From the NCBI GenBank assembly GCA_021613535.1, contig CP075493.1, positions 14,508,001 to 14,572,000 on the forward strand: DNA of 64,000 bases, written 5' to 3'. Made by a program: the position numbers and the translations under genes. The notes under the pieces are model-generated. The model worked only from the letters and a program-made list of their open reading frames with translations, was not told the origin of the DNA and did not search any database. Below, piece by piece: positions 26,461 through 37,527 of this stretch. Each line of letters starts with the position of its first letter. Positions within the stretch are counted from its first letter, which is position 1. Source of the DNA: Adineta vaga (lineage: Eukaryota; Rotifera).

Positions 26461-26655
26461 TGTAAAAGATACGATTCATGATAGGAAGAAATAAATAAAG
26501 GCGCAGTTCCATCAGCGCAAATATCTCTTCCATAAAATTGTCATAGATATTCTCTCTAAGTGTTGTATACAATAATATTTTATACATTTTCTTTTCAGTG
26601 TACAATCAGATCACTTCTTTCAATTAAACTAATTAATTATCGTCGACGTACGAAT

Positions 26656-29600
26656 ATGACTACTCAACAGTCTAGATTATCAGGACAAAGAAAAAAAAAT
26701 TGGTCTGAAGCTGAACTAAGTGAGTATCAGAAAGCTGATATTTTTTGAACATAATAATAAAGATAAATTTCTGATTTCTTTCAACAATAAGTAAACTTCT
26801 TTGCACAACTCTCTCATGATTGATGGCAGAAAAATGAAGCGAAGACTGAACTTCCCTCTAATCCAGAAAGTCTAGATATACTTGAGTTAAATTGAACAAT
26901 GTGCTCGAATTTGTTTAATAACATCAAATATCTGCGATATTTTCAAAGCTGGGTTAATGATAGCTTGGTAAATTGAATAATTTTATAATGATAGTATCAC
27001 ACTCAAGTGTTAATTTATTTTGGAATAACAAATATAATTGTTGTGATAAACCGTTTTGTGATAAAAGTACTTTTTCGAGCGATAAATACATGTAGATGGT
27101 TTTGTGCAAACGGATATCTTATCAGTTAGAAAAATACCTTTCAGACTTATGGCAAATTATAAGGTGCTAAATGACAAGTTCATCTATAGAAGAACCTAAA
27201 TTATCAAATGTATTTTTATCACATAGGCAACTCTCTAATAAAAAAACTCGAAGCAAGTGCGGTGAAAATAGAAGAGAATGCTTTACAAAGTCGTAACCGT
27301 TCACATCGTGAAATAGAACCTCGAATCCAAGTCTTTTTACAAGCACGTTTGATATTTTATAAAAAACTTCTGTCAAAATTAAAGCAGTCTAATACAGATA
27401 TCACTACAATCGTAAGTTTTTACTTTGCTATAAAAATATTGAATTATTGACTGTCTTATGGATCTTCAACTTCAATTTAGATGGGTAAATTCATAAAAGT
27501 GTTGCAAGAACTAACCAATCACGTTGATGATGAAGTCACGTTGGAGAAAGTGAGTATATAATAATAAAAAGCATATGTTACACTATGTTGAAGACTTATT
27601 CATCAAACAGTATTGTTTTTCTTTCATGTTTACAAGATATTAGATGTGATGTTTGCATATGAACAGTATCCTGTGCCTTCAGAAGAGTCAAGTTATGATT
27701 TTCAAACTCAAATACAAGATTGGAATAGACGTCAAATGGTTGTGGGACCTACTAAAATATCTGCAAGACTTTTGTTAGAGAACGATTCGATTGATTCAAT
27801 CGTTCTCGAAGCTCATATATGTGAAAAGATTTATCAAGTAAGATTGGTCATATTTGTTCTCTGTAGAAGCCTGTGCAATTAAAGAGAAGAAAATATAAGA
27901 CTTTAAAAATATTTTTCTTTAATTAGAAACTCATTAAAGTAGTGTTTTTAAAATGTAACCTTTTGTATTTTTTTAACTTTTGATATGTTTTCATTAGTTA
28001 TTGAATTTTTAACCTTTCTTTTTATCAATTTTAATTGCGTGGACCAAGGAATGACTAATGAGAGAACCGTCCAGATGTCTATACTTCATATTTGAATGAA
28101 AGTTTGTCACAAGATATGGTATAGTGCCTTCATCCAAACTCTATAAAAGAATTTGATCTAAAACTCCTTTCTCCAATGGTGGTTATATGGGCATCTTATT
28201 AAAATGAACTTTGAAAAATTAGTGTTCTGCTTATGAACGAAGTTTCAAGACAAAAGTCCCTTTGCTTGATTTTTGAGTTACATATCCAGGAGTGATCGAA
28301 ATTTTAGTAAAATGACCATATAACCACCATTGAAGAAAGGAGTTTTAGATCAAATTCTTTTATAGAGTTTGGATGAAGGCACTATACCATATCTTGTGAC
28401 AAACTTTCATTCAAATATGAAGAAGACAAATGCGGAGTTCCCTTCGTAAGTACAAGTTGACACTGCCTCAAACTGACAGAGAAATACTTTGACTTGTGAC
28501 TTATTTTTCGAATGAGTCCAAAAGAAAATGAACAATATGAAAGAGGAAAAGAAAAAGAAAGCATAATAATGTTGCTGGATTCTAATATCGTCTTTCTTAT
28601 GCTCTAGGTTTCCTCAACACAAACACTTATATTTAGCTACTTATCAGCTATGATGACAGAAGGCAATGAAAACGTAAGAGAATTTTATACTGTCACAATT
28701 CAATCGGAAAATCTTTCAATATATACTGATCCAGATAAAACCACGGTTGATGATATGAGTTTGGACAAATCTTTATATTATGTTAATTTGCAATCGCAAA
28801 ATGGTGCCACACGTCTTCCTCGACAATTGAATGGAATAATCTCAGTGCAAGACGACGTGTCAGCAGAAGAAGAAGCCTGGTCAAGATTGAAGTTATTCTG
28901 TTCCACTGCAGAAAAACCTCGAAAGCCTTATGATATAAAGATTTGTGCATCACCAGGATGTTGTCGTGCTGTCCTACCTTCTAAACAATCAAATCACTTA
29001 AATTTGTGTGTTGAGCATAGTAAACAATTATATACAATACTTCAGAAATATCAAAGAAATTATGAGATGAACATTCCCGATAAAGATCATCATGACGTAG
29101 ATCGTATGGTTTACTCTAGTCTTCTACCAAGTATTGATTGTTTAATTCAAAAGTTATCAGTATCATCAGATAGTGAGCATAAATTTATTATACAAATTCT
29201 ATTCGCAATCAAAGCATGCATTTATTTATATCGTATACATCTGAACCCATTTCCAGGATTTATTCAAACAACTATTGGTCTGTTCCAATGGTTACTGAAC
29301 CTTAACAAACCGGCAATGTGTAGATTTGCGGAACGAATCTTGCACCTGATTACAATACCATTTGCTATTTTCGGCATTGGAATTATTTGGTCAGCCAATT
29401 TAATCTGTCATGAACGACATCTTGCAACAGTACTTATCAATAGTGGTGTGGGTTTAGGAATATATGGTTATATGAACCATCGCATCGATCCAACAGCCTT
29501 TGGTAAGTCAATTGCATTGACGGTAGGTAGTGTCACATCAATTATGATTGGACTATCGATGCTTTACGACTCCATACGATACTATCCTGATAGTCGAAAT

Positions 29601-29738
29601 ATGGTAAATGTACATGTCATGTTGTCTGATGTTTACAATTACTTTCGTCAGTTTATATCCGGCCACTCAGCGCAAGCCATATTACCGACGAGCGAGGTGT
29701 ATAATACACAAGCAACCACAGCCAACCAATCAGAATAA
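26656..29738 (+). CDS. Unrecognised five-exon protein with Cys/His cluster and C-terminal membrane segments
   Basis: Exons 26656-26719, 27227-27411, 27481-27549, 27637-27837 and 28608-29738 join in frame (phases 1, 0, 0, 0) to 549 residues. The first third is helical and charged (LIKKLEASAVKIEENALQSR, LTNHVDDEVTLEK). The last exon holds a Cys/His cluster (KICASPGCCRAVLPSKQSNH then CVEHSKQ), possibly a small zinc site, followed by three or four hydrophobic segments (HLITIPFAIFGIGIIWSANLI, LINSGVGLGIYGY, IALTVGSVTSIMIGLSMLY). A membrane location is likely. The fourth intron is about 770 nt, ten times the local norm, because it contains a fold-back element. I do not recognise the family. The first exon is the least certain. 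Confidence 0.6.
28083..28423. repeat. Fold-back element inside an intron
   Basis: Arms of about 118 nt (28083-28200 and 28305-28423) are near-perfect inverted copies, beginning CTTCATATTTGAATGAAAGT and mirrored at the right end, with a unique centre of about 105 nt. There is no coding capacity. It lies within the fourth intron of the gene above. I see no clear target-site duplication. Confidence 0.75.
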
Positions 29739-30500
29739 CATTTATTGATCAGTCAAAGTAATTTCTTCCTCCAGTATGGATGAAAGTAGTGAACGAAATT
29801 ACATTTATATTTATACTCTCATCCACTATTTTCCCTACAATAACTTCATGACTACTATCTTATGTTTATCTAATTTTCAATAATCACCAATAAAAGTAAC
29901 ATAATACTCAAATTATATATAGTTAATTATTTAAGTTACCTGTAACTGGTAACTCACTAATTAAAGTAGTTACTTTTCGGTAGTTACGTAACTTCAAAGT
30001 AAAGTAAATATGCCACCCCTATTACAGCAGCCTCTTGTTGAATGAATGCAATCATTTGATGAATCTATATTTCATAGATTTCAATTCGATTGTTTTATTG
30101 AAAATTTGTTTTCTGACAAATCTATTTAGCAACATTATTATTACTTAGAGCCCTGTTATGAGAAATATTCTGACGGATGAATAACAAAGCTAAATCAGCA
30201 TATGCAACGTGTAGTAGAAATGCAGCAAAACTTGAAAACAGTTGGATTTTATTTCCTATTTAGGAAAAATACTGTGTAGAGTTGTTGCTATGTTATTCAA
30301 ATAATAAGAAGGTTTTTTAATAAGTAATAATTAAAAATTCCTATTGAATATTTGAAGACAAGAAATGGACTTTACAATGATGATATTCTTCTTGACAGTT
30401 TATCGTATGATCAGATCATTCTTGTATTTTAATCTTGTTTTAATCTTATCGTCACATGTGTGAATTAGATAGATGATTAATTAGTTCATGAACTTGTATT
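29739..30500. other. Intergenic
   Basis: AT-rich 3' flank with no gene seen. A short imperfect repeat of GTTACTTT/AGTAACT words lies at 29935-30005. Confidence 0.5.
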
Positions 30501-30501
30501 A

Positions 30502-30550
30502 TGTTCGTGGTAGTATAGTGTTTAGTTTCCCCGCTGCGAAGTATTCTCTT
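30502..30550 (+). pseudogene. tRNA-Asp 5'-half-like fragment with T-run
   Basis: TTCGTGGTAGTATAGTG followed by TTAGTTTCCCCGC matches the acceptor/D-arm half of the intact tRNA-Asp at 30.8 kb with a few changes, then TG and a T-rich run (CTCTTTTTTT) that could end Pol III transcription. The anticodon arm and T arm are absent. Confidence 0.5.
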
Positions 30551-30799
30551 TTTTTCGTCTTTTTCATTCTTCTTTCACCATTACTTTTTACTTACATATG
30601 TTCATGAATAAATCATTTTTTTATTTGTCTGGATCGATGTGAAACAAAAAACGAGTTACAAAGATTTCTTTTTTTTGCTGTTGAATTTATCTGTTCTTTG
30701 GTTAATTAAAAATTTCATTCTATGAAGTTCCTCACGATATTTGATTATATCATTTTAACGATTTACTATTGTTTGATAAAACGAAACAAAAAAAGAATA

Positions 30800-30871
30800 C
30801 TCCGCGGCGGGGAATCGAACCCCGGTTTCCCGCGTGACAGGCGGGGATACTCACCACTATACTACCGCGGA
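30800..30871 (-). tRNA. tRNA-Asp (anticodon GUC)
   Basis: Minus-strand cloverleaf of 72 nt including the discriminator G. The acceptor stem TCCGCGG pairs with CCGCGGA; the D arm contains the A-box TAGTATAGTGG; the anticodon stem CCCGC/GCGGG encloses CTGTCAC with GTC at the anticodon; the T arm ends with GGTTCGATTCC (B-box). No intron. CCA is not encoded. A T7 run follows the 3' end (30785-30800 on the plus strand as A's), a Pol III terminator. This is a standard cytosolic aspartate tRNA. Confidence 0.95.
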
Positions 30872-31108
30872 CATTGTCTTTTCAATTAAAATAGTTCCAG
30901 TAAATAAACTAAATTTAAGTAACAAATATGTTTAATTCATTCAATGGAAGAGAGACCGAAAATATCTAGAAGATGATAACGACCTCTATCAAATGAAAAT
31001 TGTTCGTTTTTGTATTGTTATCCATTAGAAAAAAGAACAAATTGATTGAATAGAAAAGTTCTTGAAATCTACTCATGTAAATAAACTAACCGTTTAGTAT
31101 TGTACAAC

Positions 31109-31712
31109 ATGGCAACAGCAGTTATTAAATTAGAAAAGGAATATGTCAACACAAACGTATATGGGTTTGTTGTACTTTTTTCTTTTATTTTCATTGATAA
31201 ATATTTTTGTTCTTGGTTAAATCATCCAGAAAGAACGAAACCATGTGAAGAATTTGAAAAACTTTTAGAAAATGAAAGAAAATCTAATACACAATTGAAA
31301 AAACTACTTGAACAAAAAGATGAGCAATCAACAAACCGCAGAAGAATGAACTGCTAAAGAGATTTTTCTTCGGATTTTTTTTTTCAAAATAAAATATTTA
31401 TTTTAGCTATTTAAGTACTTGATCGAGCATTGGATATAACACAAAATGATTTAGCTGAAGCAAAGAATTATTGCAAAGCATTACATATTGAAAATAAAGA
31501 TTATAAAGTAAACTGAATTTGAATTTTGATAATTGAAACTAAATTACGAATGAAGAACTTCAAGTAAGAAAGAGAAATTCTCGAAAGAAAATCGTTTTTT
31601 ATTCATTATTTCATTTCAGAATTAGTTAGATGATGACAATGAACGAAGTCCTTATCGACTAGTTGGTGGTAATAATCCTGCTGATAAACATTTTATTCTA
31701 TTATATTTTTAA
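31109..31712 (+). CDS. Small coiled-coil protein (exon joins partly uncertain)
   Basis: The start ATG at 31109 opens MATAVIKLEKEYVNTNVYG. A 63-nt intron beginning GTTTGT and ending CCAGAAAG would remove a hydrophobic stretch and join in phase 2 to KPCEEFEKLLENERKSNTQLKKLLEQKDEQ, a heptad-like coiled coil. Further open segments follow after acceptors: LDRALDITQNDLAEAKNYCKALHIENKDYK, then LDDDNERSPYRLVGGNNPADK with TAA at 31712. The link between the first coiled coil and the second segment needs either a 1-nt shift near 31338 or an unseen intron. If the first intron is not removed, the hydrophobic stretch could be a membrane segment. Function unknown. Confidence 0.45.
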
Positions 31713-31894
31713 CAATCAGTGTGTTGTTTATTTTACTTTTGTCGTCCATATGGTTTGTCTTATTTCATATTTTATCGTTTGTATATGACAATATAACTTC
31801 CTGTTTAACTCATTTGATCATAGAACGATTGAATATGTTTTAGACGTGTTTTTGATAATACAATCTTTTTTTTTCTTGTGACAAAGAAAACAGG

Positions 31895-32370
31895 GTTAAG
31901 TTATGTTGATGAAAATTGATATAAGAATAATATTTTCTTTTGTTTTCAACTTTTAATTGTATTGTTTTTTTAATGAAATACTCATCGCAATTAAATAAAA
32001 CATTTCAGATAATTCCTTATATTATCTTATACCTCAAGATTTCACTTGATATACTTTTTGAAAATCGATTCGATATTCATCGAAACAAGAGTAAAAATCA
32101 ATAGACAAATTCGATAGAATCATTTGACATGAATGTTAACAATTTAAAGAACATTGAAGAAATGAATACTTGAGACTGTTCCATTAGAATGCATAATTCG
32201 CTATTCATTTTTCTTAGTACTTTCATCTAAAAAATTTTATATAACAATAATCGAAAGAAGATTTTTATCAAATACCTCGTTTGAGTATTTTAACCACAGC
32301 TACTGGTAAATCAGTACTATCCAAACAATATATTTCGATTGATTGAAGTAAATATATGTTCGAACGGAAT
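31895..32370. repeat. Right copy of the duplicated block plus SnoaL fragment
   Basis: The part up to about 32275 matches 22725-23120. At about 32290-32370 the text (ACTGGTAAATCAGTACTATCC) matches the interior of the SnoaL-like gene at 21.7 kb, minus-strand sense, so a truncated second SnoaL copy lies here. Confidence 0.45.
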
Positions 32371-32580
32371 ATTTAACACAAATTCGTAGCTAAAGTACCT
32401 AGTATATTCGAATTTCTTGACCTTCCGTATTTGTTCTCTTAGTCATGGAAGTACGTAAAATATTTCTCTTTTTCTTTTTCGTTCTTCGTCGATCGAACAT
32501 GTTTCTGACCTCATAAGTGTTTAATCAGTGATTTCGTTATTCGTTCAAAAGCAAGTTCATAGTTTAATACATTTTAAAAC

Positions 32581-33014
32581 ATGGCTCAAAGTTCTCGAGA
32601 TGAATGTACAAGATCATTTTTAATCAAATTATGTGAACGCATACTCATTCAGAAGAACCAAACTGGTTGTCTTTAAATAATCTCATCCAAGCCATTAAGC
32701 AACAACCACCATCGAACAGTCAAAAGTATTGAAAACGATGTACGTATTTAACTACTAGAATATCATATTAAAAGAACTTGTTTTAGGTCGGACAACAAGA
32801 AGCATTAATCGAAGTTTCACAAAGAGCTGCTGATACAACAGAAACAAAGCCTGATTCAAATTCTAGTTTAGCTGACACGGATGATCCTGGTGATGGTGAT
32901 AATACAAAACTGTCGTTACCACAAGTACAAATGATACAATTTTACTTAAAAGTAGTTGTAAATCAGATCAATATATTGCAAGAACGATTGTTACGCAAGC
33001 AGGAAAAACGATGA
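32581..33014 (+). pseudogene. Unrecognised gene, frameshifted (family member 2)
   Basis: ATG at 32581 opens MAQSSRDECTRSFLIKLCE, then a shift near 32645 is needed to continue HSEEPNWLSLNNLIQAIKQQPPS, homologous to the remnant at 23391. After an acceptor (GTTTTAG at 32786) a clean exon to TGA at 33014 encodes an acidic linker (SNSSLADTDDPGDGDN) and a coiled-coil end (VVVNQINILQERLLRKQEKR). Function unknown. Either a pseudogene or a gene with an unresolved exon join. Confidence 0.4.
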
Positions 33015-33296
33015 TTCTATTATAGATGATTGAATGTTTCATTTTTTTCTACAAATAAAATATCCATTTATCATGTTTAAGAGAAAAGACTCTGAAGAGA
33101 ATAACAATGACGAAAGGGTCAATCAAATAAGCTGATAACAGTCGAATATAAAATGTTAGAGAGAAACAAGTTCAATTGGTCATCATAGCTTCCGTATTAC
33201 GTGAACAACGTGATCTTTTTCATTATTCTTACAGACGACCGTAAGAAATACGCGGCTATGTATAAAAAAGAATAATATGCTGTGTCAGTGTTAGAT

Positions 33297-34855
33297 ATGA
33301 ATATACTTGATTTGCCTAACGAATTATTAATCATTATTTTCAAAAAATTAAATACAACCGATGCTCTCTATTCACTTGTGGATGTGAATGAACGACTTAG
33401 TGATATAGTATTAGACTCTCTCCATATTCGACGACTTGATGCAGCCAGAATGCTCCGAGGATCACATTTTGATCCAAACATTCCAATGAATCAAGAAATG
33501 CTTTCAAAAATATGTGAAAAAATTCTGTCTCAACTTCATCTTCAATTAAACGAGCTAGTTGTTGAACAATATTCATTCAAAACTATTCTTCTCTCTAATA
33601 TTTATCCTAAACTTTTTTCTTTATCGTTCGCTAACTTTCAAGAAAAAATTCTTCTTCAGTATTTAAGAGGTAAGATATAAGTTGATTTATATAGTAAATA
33701 TCAGCTACACTTTGTTTTTTTGATTTCATAGAGGATTCCAATCTGCGTGAACTTCTGTCTCAACAAATCACACATTTAACTGTTGGATTCCAATGTGAAC
33801 TATCAACAGCAAATCACGACACTCAGTCAAATATATTTGCTCTCATTTTATATTTATGTCAACGATTATATAGTTTAAACTTATGCCAGTTATTTTCATA
33901 TCAGACCATCCCAGTCTTTATTGAAATATTATCATCAACAAATGTTACATCTTCAACTTTAACTACATTAAAAATCAATATCAAAACATTTGGCACCTGC
34001 CTTTATATTTTGGATGGTCGTTTCGCCTGTTTAAGAACGTTAATAGTTCATATCCAAAGAATGTCATATTATTCTTCCGATATAAGTAAAGCAGTAAGTC
34101 TTTTGTCAATTGATATATTTTATGTAAAAACATCAAATGAAATAGATGAACATTGCGAACTTTTTTCTCTAAAGCCAGTACTTCCAACGTTGAAGTATTT
34201 TTTATTGATCTCACTGAATCGTACAAGATGTTATGAAAAGGCAATTCCTCCATTAATTCGTCGAATGATAAATCTCGAAGAGTTGTCATTATTGTTCGCC
34301 ATCACTAGAGATGATACCACTTATATTGATGGTATTCAATTACATGATCAAACTCTTACGTATATGACAAAATTAAATAGATTTACCTTTAGCATCATAA
34401 CATTTGTTTATAATGATCTACGAAGGATTCGACTTCCGTCAAATGACGATATTCAACGTAGTTTCAATGGAGATCTATATTATCAAGTTGGTTCATATGT
34501 TGATGGAGAATCTCTGTGTCCCACAGGCTCGTGTCATATTTATTCACTTCCTTATGAATTCGAATATTTTCTTTGTCTCAACAATTCATTTCGAGGTGGT
34601 GCGTTTGACAAAGTTCGATATTTAACAATGACTGATTCGCGTCCTTTCGAACTGAAATTCTTCAAAATTATTTCTGAAAGTTTTCCGTGTCTCAATGAAT
34701 TACACATACACGATAATAAACGACAAGTAATTAACAAATATGATTCTACATTGATCATTTTTTCTCATCTTATGCTGCTCAATCTCATCAATGCACATCT
34801 AGATTATGCAAAACAATTTATATCTTATGAAAACATTAGTGTACCTTTTTGTTAG
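33297..34855 (+). CDS. F-box protein with LRR-like C-terminal region, 3' end decayed
   Basis: Exon 1, 33297-33669, has the N-terminal F-box (LDLPNELLIIIFKKLNTTDALYSLVDVNERLSDIV split over residues 4-38). A 62-nt intron joins in phase 1 to 33732-34855, giving about 498 residues. The rest has the irregular leucine-rich periodicity of the large bdelloid F-box family (TLKINIKTF, LRTLIVHIQ, MINLEELSLLFA, SFPCLNELHIHDN). F-box proteins recruit substrates to SCF ubiquitin ligases. At the stop (TAG at 34853) a 1-nt shift restores typical family text (LLDLHITYESLAVI), and a second shift near 34887 restores TDNFTNNIARYTCSKIKRLHIDG up to TAA near 35009. The original gene was therefore longer, and the copy is probably truncated. 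Confidence 0.7.
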
Positions 34856-35009
34856 ATCTTCATATTACATATGAATCACTTGCAGTGATATAACAGATAA
34901 TTTTACCAACAATATTGCACGTTATACGTGTTCGAAGATAAAAAGACTTCATATCGATGGATTGTTTGTTCGATCAGAAGAGTTTTATCGTTATTTTCCT
35001 TTAATATAA
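34856..35009 (+). pseudogene. Frameshifted 3' remainder of the F-box gene
   Basis: Two out-of-frame segments continue the F-box family text after the stop (LDLHITYESLA, then FTNNIARYTCSKIKRLHI and FVRSEEFYRYFPLI). Two small indels separate them from the main frame. Confidence 0.55.
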
Positions 35010-35552
35010 TGATTAATTTTTAAAAAAAAAGCTTTTTTGAACAATAAAAGGAATTCCTTGGAAAAATTGATAGTTACCTGATTGACTTACGTTAGATTTC
35101 ATCCTTGAATCTCAGAAGAGTAACAACAAATATTTTCTTATCTTATTCAGTTTCCCGATGAGATTTTTCTATAGACATAACCATTTATTTCTTGAAATAT
35201 TATCAGAAAAACTATTAAATATGTTAGCTATATGTGGCAACTAGCTGAAATATGAATAAATGAATTTCCACATCTTAATTTTCTTTTTGAAGAGGATAGA
35301 TACTTATAATATGCATCATTATCGTCGACACAAAAAAGCTACTTCTCTTTCAAAACGACATATTGCAACTTCTGATTTCATTTCAGATTCCATTGTTGTT
35401 CATGATAACATAACTTCTTGATTATACAATGATTAAGTATGTTCTAGACATGTTTTTAATAATAAAATCTTTTTTCCTGTGAGACAAAAAAAGCGGGATA
35501 GTATATGAACAAAATCTATGGGAGAAAAAAAATGAAGAAGAAAATGTTCATT

Positions 35553-36053
35553 TTAATGATGATGTGCTCGTTCAGCTGCTGCTTTTGCTTCTTCCATATA
35601 TTCTTTTCCAGCCGAAACCGGTTCCACGTGTTCATAAACATCATATTTGTCACATAAATATTGAATTATATGACGAGGTGTCACGAAATGATCTGAATCC
35701 ACATCAGGAATTTCAGTCCAAAATTCATCTTCTAATGCAGCTGTAATTTCAACAATATCTAAGGAATCAAGACCAAGATCTTGAACAAATTTCGAATCTA
35801 ATTGTAATGCATTTCCATCGATTTTATCAAATAAACGTAAGACAAGCATTACACGACTTTCGATCATTGGATAAGTATAATGAACATGTGAAAAGCGACA
35901 CGGAATATGATTAATGATTGATGATTGGCGATGTTTTTCATTCAGATTGACAAGAGTTGGTTTGAATGATAATGCACGACGAGGAAGAGTGACGATGATG
36001 GGTCGTACAAATGATGAAGTTCTTGTTAGAAAACGAAATGTTGATGACAACAT
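35553..36053 (-). CDS. Mitochondrial acyl carrier protein (NDUFAB1-type)
   Basis: Single exon of 166 residues. The phosphopantetheine site is DLGLDSLD with Ser97, within the usual mitochondrial ACP block (PMIESRVMLVLRLFDKID, SKFVQDLGLDSLDIVEITAALEDEFWTEIPDVDSDHF). The N-terminal 60 residues are basic and Ser/Thr/Arg-rich with no acids until Glu39, a good mitochondrial presequence. ACP carries the acyl chain in mitochondrial fatty-acid synthesis (lipoate supply), is an accessory subunit of complex I and supports Fe-S assembly through LYR proteins. A Trp replaces the usual Gly in the EDEFG element. A His-rich tail (AERAHHH) is unusual. Apparently intact. Confidence 0.9.
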   Translation of the reverse strand: MLSSTFRFLTRTSSFVRPIIVTLPRRALSFKPTLVNLNEKHRQSSIINHIPCRFSHVHYTYPMIESRVMLVLRLFDKIDGNALQLDSKFVQDLGLDSLDIVEITAALEDEFWTEIPDVDSDHFVTPRHIIQYLCDKYDVYEHVEPVSAGKEYMEEAKAAAERAHHH

Positions 36054-36149
36054 TTTTATATCTGAAAGAAATTAAAAAGAATTAGTAATTGAAATTAATT
36101 GTCATTGAAAGACGTAATGATATTATTCGTTCACAACATAAGGAATAAA

Positions 36150-37138
36150 TTATTGCATTGAATCTCGAATAGCTTTTGCTCGTCCAAGAATAAAATGATA
36201 AAAAATCAATGTAATCAGTTTTCCTGTGCGATATTCTTCAACAATTGGATTATATTCACTCATATCCATTAATTTGACATTTAAAGATTGTCCAGCAACA
36301 AACGCAATATCGCAAGCTTGTTGAGCAGAAAGACCAACACTTGCTGGTGCACTAACACCGGGACAAGAAGCTGAAATAATTGAATCAATATCAAATGAAA
36401 CAAATATATCACAATTTTGTTCTTCAGCTAATTTGATAATCGATCGAAATGGTGTCACTGGATCATCACGAATGGTTTGATACCAAATTAAATTTGTTAA
36501 TGAAGATTTTGAACGAAGATAATTCACATGTTCAATAGAACATTGAGATCCTTGACAAGCAAATTCAATAAAACGATCTATAATAAAGAAGATTTTTTAT
36601 TGAATAAAAATCATTTTCTTTTCTTACTAGAAGAATTTTGATGAAATCTTTGATCTTCAAGTAATTGTCGAAAAGGTGATCCTGAATGAGCTTTATTTCC
36701 TTCTTTTAATGGTCGAACATCCAGATGTGCATCAATATTAATCACATAAACTGATCTCGCGTGATTTAATAAAGCTGAAGCATTTGGATATGATTGATCA
36801 TTTCCACCACCAATAACAAATGGAAGCTTTTTATTTTCAATCAATTGACTAATTCGTTTTTCTAATTGTTGATGTGCTTCTTCTAAACTTAAATTTTCTT
36901 CGATATTTCCTCCATCGGAAATTTTCACATATTTTCTAATATCTAAATCTTCATATTCAGCATTAACAACAGTTCCTGTTCGTTTTAACAATTGTCGAAA
37001 TGCATTTGGACCAGATTTTGCACCAATTCTTCCGTTGTTTCTTCGAACACCTTCATCGTATGGAAATCCAATTAGAATTATATCACCATTATCATCTTCG
37101 GTTATAATATCTCCTAAACGAATATCATCATTGATCAT
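36150..37138 (-). CDS. Formimidoylglutamase-type ureohydrolase (arginase superfamily)
   Basis: Two exons, 37138-36628 and 36577-36150 (50-nt intron, phase 1), 312 residues, the normal size for HutG/agmatinase. Metal motifs in order: GGGNDQSY, where the usual first His ligand is Asn; NIDAHLDVRP, with the DAHxD ligands; SFDIDSI, the DxD ligands. The substrate end fits formimidoylglutamase (VGLSAQQACDIAFVAGQ, DMSEYNP) better than arginase. HutG releases formamide and glutamate in histidine breakdown. Asn at the first ligand is, as I recall, found in some active formiminoglutamases, so loss of activity should not be assumed. The likely start is the ATG at 37138. A bacterial origin is possible. 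It lies about 100 bases upstream of the ACP gene on the same strand. Confidence 0.8.
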
Positions 37139-37527
37139 CTTTTGTATTGTTAACAAATAAACATTTTCTCTCCGACATTTATTTCACTTTGGTTATCTAT
37201 GGATTGTTCTTATAGATGTCACTTGAAGTCATTGAGAAAAGATTTTATCGAGATTTAGTTTTTTGACTGTTCAATTTCGTAAATAATTATTTGATAATTA
37301 TAATATTGATCATTACATTATCTTTGTCTTTTGTTAATGAGAGACATCTTTTCTATTATGTTATGCAGATTGATATGTGTGTCTCTCTCTTCCATTACGC
37401 ATATCCTATAGGTGAAAAGAAAATAGAGAACAGAAAAAGAAAAAAAACGTATTATATTATTCATCATCAGTATGTCATAATCGAGTTGATATTTCGAGAA
37501 TTCTTTGTTTTATTTTAGATATTAAAC

